In this document: positions 7,310 through 15,472 of the stretch, piece by piece
How positions within the stretch are numbered: the first letter of the stretch is position 1
How the letters are laid out: each line of letters begins with the position of its first letter
From: Natronobacterium texcoconense
GTDB taxonomy: Archaea > Halobacteriota > Halobacteria > Halobacteriales > Natrialbaceae
Length of the DNA stretch: 64,000 bases
NCBI RefSeq assembly: GCF_900104065.1
Contig: NZ_FNLC01000007.1
Coordinates: 62,001-126,000, forward strand
Reading direction: 5' to 3'
Position numbers and translations under genes: made by a program
Notes under the pieces: model-generated
What the model was told of the DNA's origin: nothing
Database searches by the model: none
The model's input: only the letters and a program-made list of their open reading frames with translations

Positions 7310-8823
7310 CAGTAGGTCACCTCCGTATTCCGCAGCAGTTCCAGGTCACACAGCGTCCCGTGAATGTCTCGGATGTCCTCGAAGCCGTACATCAGCATGA
7401 GCAGGCGCTCGAGGGCGAGTCCCCAGGCCATCACGTCGCACTCGACGCCCAGCGGCTCGAGCATCTCCTCGCGGAAGATACCCGAGTTGCCGATTTCGAC
7501 GAGTTCGCCGGTCGTCGGGTGGGTGCCGAACAGTTCGAACGACGGCTCCGTGTAGGGATTGTAGTGGGGTTTGAACTGGATATCCTCGATGCCGAACTGG
7601 GCGTAGAACTCCTCGAAGGTGCCCATCAGGTCGCGCACCGAGAGATCCTCGGCCATCACCCAGCCCTCGATCTGGAAGAACTCGAGCAGGTGGGTCGGGT
7701 CGAGCGTGTCGTTGCGATACACCTTCTCGACGCTGAAGTACCGTGCCGGCGGTTCGATCTCGCCGATCTCCTCGCCCGACAGATAGCGCGTCGACAGCGA
7801 GGTCGTGTGGCCTCGTAGCGCGAGTGCACGCGCGAAGTCCTCGTCCCACGGCGAGTGATACCCCTCACCGTCCGCGCCGACGCCCTCGCGGTGGGCGCGT
7901 TCGACGTCCGCGACGAGTCCCTCGGGCAGGTCGTCGATGTGCGTCGGCTCCTCGAGCGCGAACCGGTCCCAGTGGGTCCGTGCGGGGTGGTCCTGAGGCA
8001 TGAACAGGCAGTCGTTGATCCAGAAGTCAGCGTCGACGTGCGGGCCTTCCATCTCCTGGAAGCCCATGCCGACGAGGACGTCTTTCACACGCTCTGCCGT
8101 CTGGCGCAGGATGTGGACGTTGCCGCCCTCGAATCGCTCGGCGTCGGCTTCGACGTTGTAGTCGGCGAACTCGACGTCCTGCCAGTCGCCGCCCGTCAGC
8201 AGTTCCGGCGTCACCTGCCCGACCGTCTCGGCGGTCTCCACGCCGGCCATCAGTTCCGTAACGCCCTGCTCGGTCACCGTCACCTCGCGAGTCGTCGTCT
8301 CGACGACCTCGACCAGTCCGCGGCGTTCGAGGCTCTCGAGCGTGTCGTCGTCGACGGAGTCGGCGTCCGGGTCGTCGGCGAGCGTCTCGAGCGTGCTGGC
8401 TTCCGCGTCGGCCGCGGGATCGGCGTCCGGATCGGCGGTGATCTCGCCGCTGTCGATCGAGCCATAGCCCTTCCGGGCGTAGTTCGAGAGCGCGATGTCG
8501 ACCGCGTCGCCCTCGAGACCCGACCCGCCGATGACCTGTCCCATCGAGACCGCGTCGGTGTCGGCACCGGCCTCGAGAGCAGTCTCGTAGAGTTTCACCT
8601 CGGGCAGTTCGCCGTCGGCGTACTCCTGGCCTTCTTCGGTGAGTTCGATCGTTTCGTCGACGCGTTCCTCGACGGTGACCAGTCCTTCCTCCTCGAGTTC
8701 GAACGCCGCCCCGGTGACGGTCTCGGGTGGAAGGTCGGTCGCCTCGGCGAGGGCGTCGACGGACGTTGCCTCGTCCGCGCTCGCGGCCTCTAGGACCGCG
8801 ACCTGTGATTCTGGGAGTTGCAT
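7309..8823 (-). CDS. pheS: phenylalanyl-tRNA synthetase alpha subunit
   Basis: A 504-residue catalytic subunit. The N-terminal ~200 residues are winged-helix-like repeats ('LPPETVTGAAFELEEEGLV') typical of archaeal and eukaryotic PheS. The class II core follows: motif 2 in 'VEKVYRNDTLDPTHLLEF' and motif 3 in 'DVMAWGLALERLLMLMYG'. It is the first gene of the pheST operon. About 440 nt separate its ATG (8823) from the next gene upstream. That gap contains a TATA-like box, a Phe-rich mini-ORF and two hairpins. Confidence 0.94.
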   Translation of the reverse strand: MQLPESQVAVLEAASADEATSVDALAEATDLPPETVTGAAFELEEEGLVTVEERVDETIELTEEGQEYADGELPEVKLYETALEAGADTDAVSMGQVIGGSGLEGDAVDIALSNYARKGYGSIDSGEITADPDADPAADAEASTLETLADDPDADSVDDDTLESLERRGLVEVVETTTREVTVTEQGVTELMAGVETAETVGQVTPELLTGGDWQDVEFADYNVEADAERFEGGNVHILRQTAERVKDVLVGMGFQEMEGPHVDADFWINDCLFMPQDHPARTHWDRFALEEPTHIDDLPEGLVADVERAHREGVGADGEGYHSPWDEDFARALALRGHTTSLSTRYLSGEEIGEIEPPARYFSVEKVYRNDTLDPTHLLEFFQIEGWVMAEDLSVRDLMGTFEEFYAQFGIEDIQFKPHYNPYTEPSFELFGTHPTTGELVEIGNSGIFREEMLEPLGVECDVMAWGLALERLLMLMYGFEDIRDIHGTLCDLELLRNTEVTY

Positions 8824-8882
8824 TCGCTTGTTCGTATGGCTGCGTGGCGGTCAGTTAGCGGTTCCGACTCGCATCGGGCCGA

Positions 8883-8945
8883 CGCCGACTCCCGTCGGCG
8901 CGGGACGAACGGTTTCGCCACGGCGTCCAACTACGGCTGCCGTGG
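8883..8945 (-). promoter_or_regulatory. two hairpins in the pheST leader
   Basis: In the minus-strand RNA, CCACGGC/GCCGTGG (8918-8945, 7-bp stem) is followed by CGCCGAC/GTCGGCG (8883-8900, 7-bp stem with a 4-nt loop). Both lie between the Phe-rich mini-ORF and the pheS start. No U-run follows either stem, so an intrinsic attenuator is not proven. Confidence 0.4.
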
Positions 8946-8960
8946 GTCCACCGTTCGGAA

Positions 8961-9077
8961 CTACAGGAAAAAGAAGCCGAATCCCGAACGCGTCTGCTGT
9001 GGCTGGCTGACGACGCTTTCACGGCCGCGGGATTCGGATGCCATACGCGTTCGATGGAGAGGGGATCGCAAAAACAT
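8961..9077 (-). CDS. possible Phe-rich leader peptide of pheST
   Basis: A 38-codon ORF (ATG at 9077; internal ATG at 9044 gives 27 codons) on the pheST strand. It ends 'SGFGFFFL' with four Phe codons in its last six positions, immediately before a TAG. It ends 137 nt before pheS. Bacterial pheST operons have a Phe-rich leader peptide (PheM) used in attenuation; this is an analogy, not homology. A TATA-like box at 9155-9164 would start a transcript about 50 nt before the ATG. It could also be a chance ORF: no ribosome-binding site is evident. Confidence 0.35.
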   Translation of the reverse strand: MFLRSPLHRTRMASESRGRESVVSQPQQTRSGFGFFFL

Positions 9078-9154
9078 TGTGAATCGGTGACGGTCGTCAG
9101 TTTTCGTCCCACTCGATCGAATCCGGCCGTTCGAGCCCGTCTCTGCGGGCCACA

Positions 9155-9164
9155 AACTATAATC
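9155..9164 (-). promoter_or_regulatory. candidate TATA box for the pheST transcript
   Basis: The minus strand reads 'gattatagtt', the only good TATA-like match between 8824 and 9263. It predicts a leader of about 300 nt before pheS. Confidence 0.4.
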
Positions 9165-9263
9165 CGTCAGAGGGACCTTTTTCTCTAGGGTCAACACGGA
9201 AAACGAAGCAGTGTCACACGCTCCAGTTCCCTGTTGACCCTCCCTGTTCGACGTTACGTTTCC

Positions 9264-9500
9264 TTACGATTCTTGCTCGTCGAGTTTCGACGTCGCCAGC
9301 GTCTGCTCGATGACCGTCAGTGCCTCCCCGTCCGCCAGTTCGGTCAGCAGGTCGGCCGTATCGTCGTAGGTGGCGAGTTCCTTTATCGCGGCCTCCCGTC
9401 GGTACGGAAACTCCGAGTCGTCCGTGGCGATAGAATAGAGTTCGTCCGGATCGTCGGGTAGCTCGTCCGGGACAGCCTCGTTGTCGTCAGTATCACTCAT
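9264..9500 (-). CDS. small acidic helical protein, HEAT-like
   Basis: A 78-residue protein. After an acidic N-terminus (MSDTDDNEAVPDELPDD), two short helical units, 'YRREAAIKELATYDDTADLLTELAD' (about residues 37-61) and the C-terminal helix, have the look of a HEAT-type repeat pair. Small proteins of this kind are common in haloarchaea and usually unassigned. The ATG at 9500 is favoured over upstream codons because the extra residues are basic and non-conserved in character. Function unknown. Confidence 0.65.
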   Translation of the reverse strand: MSDTDDNEAVPDELPDDPDELYSIATDDSEFPYRREAAIKELATYDDTADLLTELADGEALTVIEQTLATSKLDEQES

Positions 9501-9635
9501 TGATGGCCCGAACGAACTATTGCCATATAGTGACAGCGGCCGATAGCTACCGGTGGGGTGACTGTCACTCGCTCGAGCCACTGCCGACGTGATAGCGAAC
9601 CGAAATGATTAGTGGACTGACTCCAAAGGCGGGGT

Positions 9636-10025
9636 ATGGCACACGCCCGCTCGAAAGACCGGTCCTCGTCTCGCTCCACGATCGTCAACGGCCTCATCGG
9701 TGGGGTCGCTGCACTCGTTCTCTCGTTTATCCCTTTCTCGTCGCTGCTCGGCGGTATCCTCGCGGGGTATCTCGAGGGGCCGGACGTCGGCAGCGGGTTC
9801 GTCGCCGGCGTCGTTGCCGGTCTCGTCTACGGCGTTCTCGGCTTCGTCCTGTTTCTCGTTCTCGGAGGGCTCTTCTTGGGGTTCGTGGGTGCACCGATGA
9901 TGGGCAGTATGATCCTCTTTGGAGCCGTCTTCGTAGGCATCTACGCACTCGTCTTCGCGGCCGCCGGTGGTGCGCTCGGTGCGTACCTGAACGAGGAGTT
10001 CGGCGACGATATCGGGCGGTACTGA
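9636..10025 (+). CDS. DUF5518-like small membrane protein
   Basis: A 129-residue protein with a short basic N-terminus (MAHARSKDRSSSRS) and four Gly/Ala/Val-rich membrane helices. The pattern 'GGILAGYLEGPDVGSGFVAG' is the hallmark of small DUF5518-type haloarchaeal membrane proteins. The C-terminus 'YLNEEFGDDIGRY' is cytoplasmic or external and acidic. Single gene; role unknown. Confidence 0.75.
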   Translation: MAHARSKDRSSSRSTIVNGLIGGVAALVLSFIPFSSLLGGILAGYLEGPDVGSGFVAGVVAGLVYGVLGFVLFLVLGGLFLGFVGAPMMGSMILFGAVFVGIYALVFAAAGGALGAYLNEEFGDDIGRY

Positions 10026-10159
10026 TCACCCACCTCGTCCGATCGTTACGTCCCTTCCCAGTTGGCTTCCGGTCAGACGCCCTCCTCGCCGCTCTCGTTG
10101 CATGGTGGTGCATCTGCAGGGCGCGTGAGAAGCAAAAAACACCCTCGTTTGTCGGAGTA

Positions 10160-10168
10160 CAATATATT
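10160..10168 (+). promoter_or_regulatory. TATA-like box upstream of the 10225 membrane gene
   Basis: 'caatatatt' lies about 60 nt before the GTG at 10225, or about 30 nt before a TTG at 10198. Confidence 0.45.
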
Positions 10169-10224
10169 CCTAAGTAAACACTCCAATCAGAAAACACTTG
10201 GTCGGTAGCGGAGACCGACCACCA

Positions 10225-10938
10225 GTGAACGAACGCACCCTCCTGATTGCCGCCCTCGTCGTCGCCGTCGTCCTCCCGGGTATCATGCTGGCCGGCCCAA
10301 CGTTTCACCCGCAAACACCCTACCAGTACAATTCCCCCGATTACGCCGTCGCACACGAGTCAACCGACGCGTTCGAGGAGACGGCCGACGACGTCTCCTT
10401 CTCCGAACCGACGCCAGTCAGTGAACTTCCAGCGACTACCCAGCGTGCATTCCACGAAGCGACGGCCGAGGCTGCCGACTCGAGCGACGGCTGGCAGCGC
10501 CTCGAGATCGATATCTGTCGCGACGACATGCTCGTCTGCACCGCCTACGAGGAACCGCCGTCGCTTCCGGATACCGTAACCGTCCATCCCGATTCGAAGA
10601 CGACTATCGAGTACACACTGGTCGAACACGAAGACGACCGGTACGTCGCGGCGGTCGAATACAACAGCCAAACCGGATTCGCCGCGATCCCGATTTTCCT
10701 GCTGGGGGTGTTTACGTTCGCCGTCTTCGTGCTGTACAGTCTCGTCCTGGTCCTTGTCGCGCGCCACTACCGTCAGTCGCGGCCACGACTCGTTCTCGCC
10801 TACACAGGGCTCGGACTGCTTCTCGCCGCATGGCCATACCCCGGCATGCTGACCGGCGGCAGACTCTCAGCCACCCACGTCCCGATCCCCGCGATCTGCG
10901 GGCTACTGTACGGGATCTACTTGTACGCCTCGCGGTAG
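10225..10938 (+). CDS. membrane protein with extracellular domain
   Basis: About 237 residues. It has an N-terminal hydrophobic segment (roughly 4-24), an extracytoplasmic domain of ~125 residues containing a Cys pair ('ICRDDMLVC'), then three membrane helices ('AAIPIFLLGVFTFAVFVLY', 'LVLAYTGLGLLLAAWPY' and a last one near the end). I recognise no family. The GTG at 10225 is chosen over TTG 10198 as the more usual start. The TATA box fits both. Confidence 0.65.
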   Translation: MNERTLLIAALVVAVVLPGIMLAGPTFHPQTPYQYNSPDYAVAHESTDAFEETADDVSFSEPTPVSELPATTQRAFHEATAEAADSSDGWQRLEIDICRDDMLVCTAYEEPPSLPDTVTVHPDSKTTIEYTLVEHEDDRYVAAVEYNSQTGFAAIPIFLLGVFTFAVFVLYSLVLVLVARHYRQSRPRLVLAYTGLGLLLAAWPYPGMLTGGRLSATHVPIPAICGLLYGIYLYASR

Positions 10939-11000
10939 CTTCACTGTTTTTTATTTTCTTGCGGAAAACCTATCGACTCGCAGTCGAGAACGGTATCGAC

Positions 11001-11399
11001 ATGGCTCGACGGCTTCCGCTCTCGGACGTCCGCCCGACGCAACTGTACCTCTCGAGCGAGAAACTCGCGGGCGTTCTCGAGTGGTTCGATTTCGACGAGC
11101 CGAACTACGAGCCGTTGCCGGCGTTCGAACACGACGGCGAGTGGTACCTCGCTGACGGCCACACCCGGGCGTTCGCCGCCTCTCTCGCGGGAGCAGAGAC
11201 GCTCCGGATCGAACACGACGAGTCGGTCCGCGAGGAGTACGACTTCGAGGTGTATCTGCGGTGTCTCGAGTGGTGTGAGGACGCCGGTATCGAGACGATC
11301 GATGATCTACACGGTCGGGTCGTCAGTCCGAACGCCTACCAAGAGCTGTGGATCGATCGATGTCAGCGAGTCAGTGACGACGCGCACGAGACAGCCTGA
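11001..11399 (+). CDS. ParB/sulfiredoxin-fold-like protein
   Basis: A 132-residue soluble protein. 'LPLSDVRPTQLYLS' followed by 'PLPAFEHDGEWYLADGHTRA' and 'FAASLAGAETL' reproduces the ParB-N/sulfiredoxin-like pattern (an interaction strand, then xxxDGHxRxxAA). Such stand-alone domains can be ATP- or CTP-binding enzymes or kinases. No helix-turn-helix follows, so it is not a classic chromosome partition protein. The ATG at 11001 is the first in-frame start with a conserved continuation. Substrate unknown. Confidence 0.7.
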   Translation: MARRLPLSDVRPTQLYLSSEKLAGVLEWFDFDEPNYEPLPAFEHDGEWYLADGHTRAFAASLAGAETLRIEHDESVREEYDFEVYLRCLEWCEDAGIETIDDLHGRVVSPNAYQELWIDRCQRVSDDAHETA

Positions 11400-11427
11400 A
11401 TCAACTGAACGGCTAGCGAACGGGCTA

Positions 11428-12399
11428 CTACCTCCTCCCTGCCGTGGATTCGATGGTGAGTTTGCCGTCTTCCGTGAGCCAGATTCCGAGAGGGGCGTCC
11501 GCGTGATACGTTTCGGTCGTCTCCATACCGAAGCCTTCCACCCTCGCCTCGACCGTATACGATTCACCGTACTCGCCGAACAGACCTAGGGTTCTCCACC
11601 ACTGCAAATCTGACCCAACCGAGACCGAGTCCGAAACTCGTTCGTGACCGTCCGCGGAGATGATTCGAACCTCGAGCGTCGCGGTTTTCACCCAGTCGTT
11701 CCCGACGAGAGCCGGAATCAGGGTGACGAAGCCCTCTGTCGATTCGAAATGAACGCGGTTGCACTCGTCTACAGTGAGACTCACTCGAGCGCCCTGATTC
11801 TCGATGCCTGTCCGGTCGATAGCTAGCAGGCTCGCCCAAAACGTGCCGTCGGACGTCACGATTTCCGGTTGGCTGTAGTAGCCGTGGAGATGGAGTCCGT
11901 CGTTGGCCGCTTCAACCCGTGCCCATCGTTGCTCGATCGAACTCGAGCCACGACCGGAGGCGACGAACACGAGTACGGTGTCGTCGAAATCGATCTTCCG
12001 GTATCGGTCCCGGAGGCCGTCGAACCGCTCGCGGCATTGCTCCGGTACTTCCGCTGGAAGTTCGTTCGGAAGTAACTCGAGAGCGACGACTTCGGCTAGC
12101 TCTTCTTCTGTTTCTAGAATCTCGACGAAATAGGTGTGATTGCTTCCCTGCTGGAGTTCTGGAATCCGGATCGCGTCTTTGGTGACCGGTAGTGACTCGA
12201 ACGATACTGATGGTTCGGTCTCGATGTGTTCGCCGAGATAGTCGCTATTCCAGGCCTTTCGTTCGTCTTTTCCTGGCTGCCGGACGATATCGTGCGGTGG
12301 GATGTCGACGCGTCCCCACTCGGACACGGATTTCTCTGTGCACGAAACCAGCTCCTCTTTTCGGTCGTTCTGTCGACCGGTTCGATCGTCGGGAGGCAT
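11428..12399 (-). CDS. hypothetical protein, probably extracytoplasmic type
   Basis: A 323-residue acidic protein, rich in beta strands in its C-terminal two-thirds ('VSLTVDECNRVHFES', 'TATLEVRIISADGHERVSDS', 'YTVEARVEGFGMET'). The composition resembles haloarchaeal lipoproteins and surface proteins, but no signal peptide or lipobox is seen at this start. Nothing better lies upstream in frame, so the N-terminus may have been lost or the protein is cytoplasmic. Codon use is a little less GC-rich than its neighbours. No family recognised. Confidence 0.6.
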   Translation of the reverse strand: MPPDDRTGRQNDRKEELVSCTEKSVSEWGRVDIPPHDIVRQPGKDERKAWNSDYLGEHIETEPSVSFESLPVTKDAIRIPELQQGSNHTYFVEILETEEELAEVVALELLPNELPAEVPEQCRERFDGLRDRYRKIDFDDTVLVFVASGRGSSSIEQRWARVEAANDGLHLHGYYSQPEIVTSDGTFWASLLAIDRTGIENQGARVSLTVDECNRVHFESTEGFVTLIPALVGNDWVKTATLEVRIISADGHERVSDSVSVGSDLQWWRTLGLFGEYGESYTVEARVEGFGMETTETYHADAPLGIWLTEDGKLTIESTAGRR

Positions 12400-12558
12400 T
12401 GTCGTTACCGTCGAGTCCAATCTGCTCCACGTTCAGCGCGTTCGACTGTCTTCGGACTGTCGACGCAGACCGTAATTCAGTAGCCACTGACTATACCGTC
12501 GAACCGAAAATAGCTTCGGAAAACTGGACTCGATGACCGACGACCAAGTCTGTCGAAC

Positions 12559-14175
12559 TCAGCGACGACGCGGCGACTCGAGTTCGATATCCGCGTCCTC
12601 GAGTAACTCCTCGACTTCCTCGCGTTTTTCCTGGTGGTCCTCGAGGAACTCCTTCATCAGCTGTGCGGCCTGTTCTTTGCAGTCGCCACAGAGGCGTTCG
12701 CCGCCGACGCACTCGTCGTAGACGCGTTTGGCGAACTCGTCGTCGTCGCCGGCGAGCAGGTAGGCGTACAGTTCGTAGACGGGACACTCGTCTGCCTTCC
12801 CGCCTTTCTCGCGCTGTTCTTCGGCGGTTTCGCGGCCGCCGGTGGTCGCCGACTTCACCTTATTGTAGCCGTCCTCGGGGTCGTCGAGCAGCGAGATGTG
12901 GCTCGCCGGAATCGACGAGGACATCTTGCCGCCGGTGAGACCGGTCATGAACCGGTGGTAGATCGACGACGGCGGCTGGAAGCCGTAGCCGCCGTTGTCG
13001 ACCTCGACCTCGCGGGCGAGTTCCTCGGCCTCCGCAAGGTCGATCTCGAAGGCGTCGACGTGGTTCTCGTAGACGCGCTTTTCGCCGTCGATCGCGTCGA
13101 TCAGGGCGTCGAACGCCTCGTCGGTCGCCCGTCGATCGAAGAAGCGCGTCCGGGGACGGACGGGCTCCATGCCGCCTTCCTCGAGTTTCGTCAGGAGGTC
13201 GTCGAGCGTGCTCGCGTCGACCGCGAGTTCCTCGAGCGGCGTCTCCGCGATAGCTTCGGCGACGTGCGTACACCGGAGCATGTCGTCGTCGAACTCGGCG
13301 GGATCGAGCCGCTTGTAGAAGTCCGCGACGATGTCGCGTTCCTCGGGCTCGAGTTCGAAGCTGGCGTACGCCTCGCTGACCTTGAAGAAGCGCATCCGTT
13401 CGGCGAGGTCCCGTGCCAGCCGAACGTGGGGGTCCTGGTCGGGGCCGACTGGGATGACGGTCGGCTTTGGCTCCTCGAGTTGCGGGTAGAGGATGTCGGC
13501 CATCTGGGTGACGACCGACTGCATGTGGGAGACGTCGGTCTCGCCGTCGAAGCCGTAGATCGACTGGAACTCCGAGAAGTTAGCTTCCGCGCCGAGGTCG
13601 AACGCGAGGTCCTGGACCTCGCGGTTCGTCGACTGGCGGTAGAGCGTCCCTTCCTCGGGGTCGAACCCTAGCGCGAGCAGCGAGAGGAGGTAGCTACGTG
13701 CGTGTTCGTCGATCTCCTCCCAGGTCATCCCGCGGGCGGCGTTGGCCTCTAAGTCGGCGATCAGCGCGTAGGCGTCGGCACCCTGCTGTTGATGCCAGAC
13801 GATCTCGTCGAAGACGAGTTTGTGGCCGATGTGTGGGTCGCCGGTCGGCATGAATCCCGAGAGAACGGCCGCAGGCTCGTCTTCGCGCATCGCCTCGGCG
13901 ACCGGGCGATAGTCACGGTGGCCGAAAATGACGCCCCGTCGCATCAGGTAATGGGGATTCGGAACCTCCTCGAGCACCTCGTCGAACTCTTCGATGCCGA
14001 ACTCCTCGAATAGCTTGCGATAGTCGGAGACGGACGAGGAGCCCCACGGATCCAGTGCGACTTCGTCAGCACCTGCTGCCCCACCGTCGGAACGAAGCTC
14101 CGACGAAGATCGCTCACCACCGTCCGCGATCGGTTCTCCTGGCTCGGACTCCTCGAGCGGGTCGTCTCCGGTCAT
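12559..14175 (-). CDS. trpS: tryptophanyl-tRNA synthetase
   Basis: A 538-residue class I synthetase that charges tRNA-Trp. The HIGH-type motif is 'PTGDPHIGHK' and the KMSKS-type motif is 'GGKMSSSIPASH'. 'VIPVGPDQDPHVRLARDLA' lines the ATP/tRNA region. About 60 low-complexity acidic residues precede the core, and an acidic helical tail ends the protein; both are usual haloarchaeal additions. Haloarchaea often carry two trpS genes; this is the archaeal/eukaryotic type. The ATG at 14175 is used; a GTG two codons upstream is possible. Confidence 0.93.
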   Translation of the reverse strand: MTGDDPLEESEPGEPIADGGERSSSELRSDGGAAGADEVALDPWGSSSVSDYRKLFEEFGIEEFDEVLEEVPNPHYLMRRGVIFGHRDYRPVAEAMREDEPAAVLSGFMPTGDPHIGHKLVFDEIVWHQQQGADAYALIADLEANAARGMTWEEIDEHARSYLLSLLALGFDPEEGTLYRQSTNREVQDLAFDLGAEANFSEFQSIYGFDGETDVSHMQSVVTQMADILYPQLEEPKPTVIPVGPDQDPHVRLARDLAERMRFFKVSEAYASFELEPEERDIVADFYKRLDPAEFDDDMLRCTHVAEAIAETPLEELAVDASTLDDLLTKLEEGGMEPVRPRTRFFDRRATDEAFDALIDAIDGEKRVYENHVDAFEIDLAEAEELAREVEVDNGGYGFQPPSSIYHRFMTGLTGGKMSSSIPASHISLLDDPEDGYNKVKSATTGGRETAEEQREKGGKADECPVYELYAYLLAGDDDEFAKRVYDECVGGERLCGDCKEQAAQLMKEFLEDHQEKREEVEELLEDADIELESPRRR

Positions 14176-14256
14176 TACCACGGTTTTGGCGCGCCAGCGC
14201 GCAAAAGCCTTCGGCTTCGTTCGTCGGGATTCTCGACAGCGTTTCGACGACCACTC

Positions 14257-14721
14257 TCAGGCGTCCGGACGCGGCATCTCCTCGAGGTCCCGGATTCGAG
14301 CCGTCTTCTCGACGGCCTGATACTGGCGTTGCCAGGCCTCCTCGGGGAACAGTCCGTTGCGGTCGAACAGGTCGCGAGCGTCGTCGGTGAGTTCGTAGAA
14401 CTTGTAGGGGTAGTCCCGGAGCCGGTCGCCCGGTTCGAACTCGCGTTCTCGAACGACACCGACGTCAGCCAGCGTCCTGAGGTGCCGGCGGATCGCATCC
14501 TCGCTGAGCGGCGGATTCATGTAATCCAGTTCTTCGACGCTCGGCATCCCTTTCGGATGTCCGACGACGTCCGCGAGGAGGTCGGCTCGCTTCTTGTCGG
14601 TCGCCTTCTGAAGCGCCCGCCACGCGTCGAACCCCTCGTCGGACGGGTTCCGGGATCCCTGCGAGCCGGTGGCCACCGCCGTTTCGGGTCTCATACAGTC
14701 CCTTTCGTCCTCATCTTCCAT
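14257..14721 (-). CDS. winged-helix transcriptional regulator
   Basis: About 154 residues. An ArsR-like winged helix spans roughly residues 25-115: 'KRADLLADVVGHPKGMPSVE', 'LSEDAIRRHLRTLADVGVV' (recognition helix) and a wing ending 'KFYELTDDARDLFDRNG'. It probably binds the 6-bp inverted repeat at 14747-14762 just upstream and so controls itself and perhaps the divergent gene at 14822. Start choice among the ATGs at 14733, 14721 and 14694 is uncertain. It may also read through to trpS, 81 nt downstream. Confidence 0.75.
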   Translation of the reverse strand: MEDEDERDCMRPETAVATGSQGSRNPSDEGFDAWRALQKATDKKRADLLADVVGHPKGMPSVEELDYMNPPLSEDAIRRHLRTLADVGVVREREFEPGDRLRDYPYKFYELTDDARDLFDRNGLFPEEAWQRQYQAVEKTARIRDLEEMPRPDA

Positions 14722-14746
14722 AAACACTCGCATCTGACTGAGGTTA

Positions 14747-14762
14747 GTACCACAACTGGTAC
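14747..14762. promoter_or_regulatory. palindromic operator candidate
   Basis: GTACCA-CAAC-TGGTAC is a perfect 6-bp dyad with a 4-bp spacer. It lies between the divergent winged-helix gene (ATG 14721) and the gene at 14822, where an autoregulator would bind. Confidence 0.5.
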
Positions 14763-14821
14763 TGCAAACGGTTGGCCGCCGAACACATAATTGATGTTGA
14801 TTCCAGAACGAACGTCGCGTA

Positions 14822-15427
14822 ATGGAACGTGGTGGCGAAAACGTCGAAGACGACGATCCCCGACATGGTCGGGTTCCGGACGAAGACGCCCTCCTCGACG
14901 AGATGGAGAGCGTTCGTCTCTCCCCGAGCGAACACCAGCGGATCAAGGACCTGGTCAACGGTGAGCGACTGAACCGAATCGAGGGATACGACCGCCGATA
15001 TCTGGTCGTCGGGGCTGGCGGTGAAACCGGGGCCGCGTCGCGACGCAGGATCGTCTACGATCGCCTCGACGCACGGACCGATCCCCCCGCGGTCGCGATG
15101 CAACTCGAGGAGTTCGGTCTCACGCCCGAGGAGATCCGTCTCTGGACGCGAGTGTTCGATATTCTCTGTGGACGTGCGACGCATATCGTCGCCGTCATCG
15201 AGGACTTCGACGGCGGCTACGTCTGGGAACTCGGATTGCTGTTCGCGCCGTCCTACCGAGCCAAAACGTGGGTGTTGAAACGGCGGTATCCGGACGAAGA
15301 GACCGAACGTGAGCGATACGCGAACGGAATGGCCGCCTCGTACGTCGAACTACTCCTGACGGGGGATCGCGCACACGAGTGGATCGATACCGACGAGTTA
15401 CGCGACGCCGTCGATTCAATTCCGTAA
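14822..15427 (+). CDS. hypothetical protein with a Rossmann-like core
   Basis: A 201-residue soluble protein. After ~50 acidic helical residues, 'RYLVVGAGGETGAASRRR' opens an alternating strand-helix core, with 'ATHIVAVIEDFDGGYVWELG' and 'AKTWVLKRRYPDEETERERY' following. The strand order and the acidic 'ED' plus 'WELG' loop recall nucleoside 2-deoxyribosyltransferase-like folds, where the Glu in 'xxE.G' is catalytic; this is a fold-level guess. It is divergent from the winged-helix gene across a palindromic operator. No close family is recognised. Confidence 0.6.
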   Translation: MERGGENVEDDDPRHGRVPDEDALLDEMESVRLSPSEHQRIKDLVNGERLNRIEGYDRRYLVVGAGGETGAASRRRIVYDRLDARTDPPAVAMQLEEFGLTPEEIRLWTRVFDILCGRATHIVAVIEDFDGGYVWELGLLFAPSYRAKTWVLKRRYPDEETERERYANGMAASYVELLLTGDRAHEWIDTDELRDAVDSIP

Positions 15428-15472
15428 CGAATGCCAGTACGTTCTTGGTGGTCCGGTGGACAGTGACGTTCG

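Noticed and set aside
5651-7315. A 554-codon plus-strand frame opposite pheT
   Set aside because: It is the mirror of pheT: no motifs, unusual composition, and pheT is certain.
8818-9090. A rightward 90-codon frame upstream of pheS
   Set aside because: It overlaps the pheS start, has no ribosome-binding site or family features, and has a basic composition.
8824-9164. T-box riboswitch in front of pheST
   Set aside because: No T-box sequence or specifier stem is seen, and T-boxes are bacterial. Only the peptide/hairpin model is kept.
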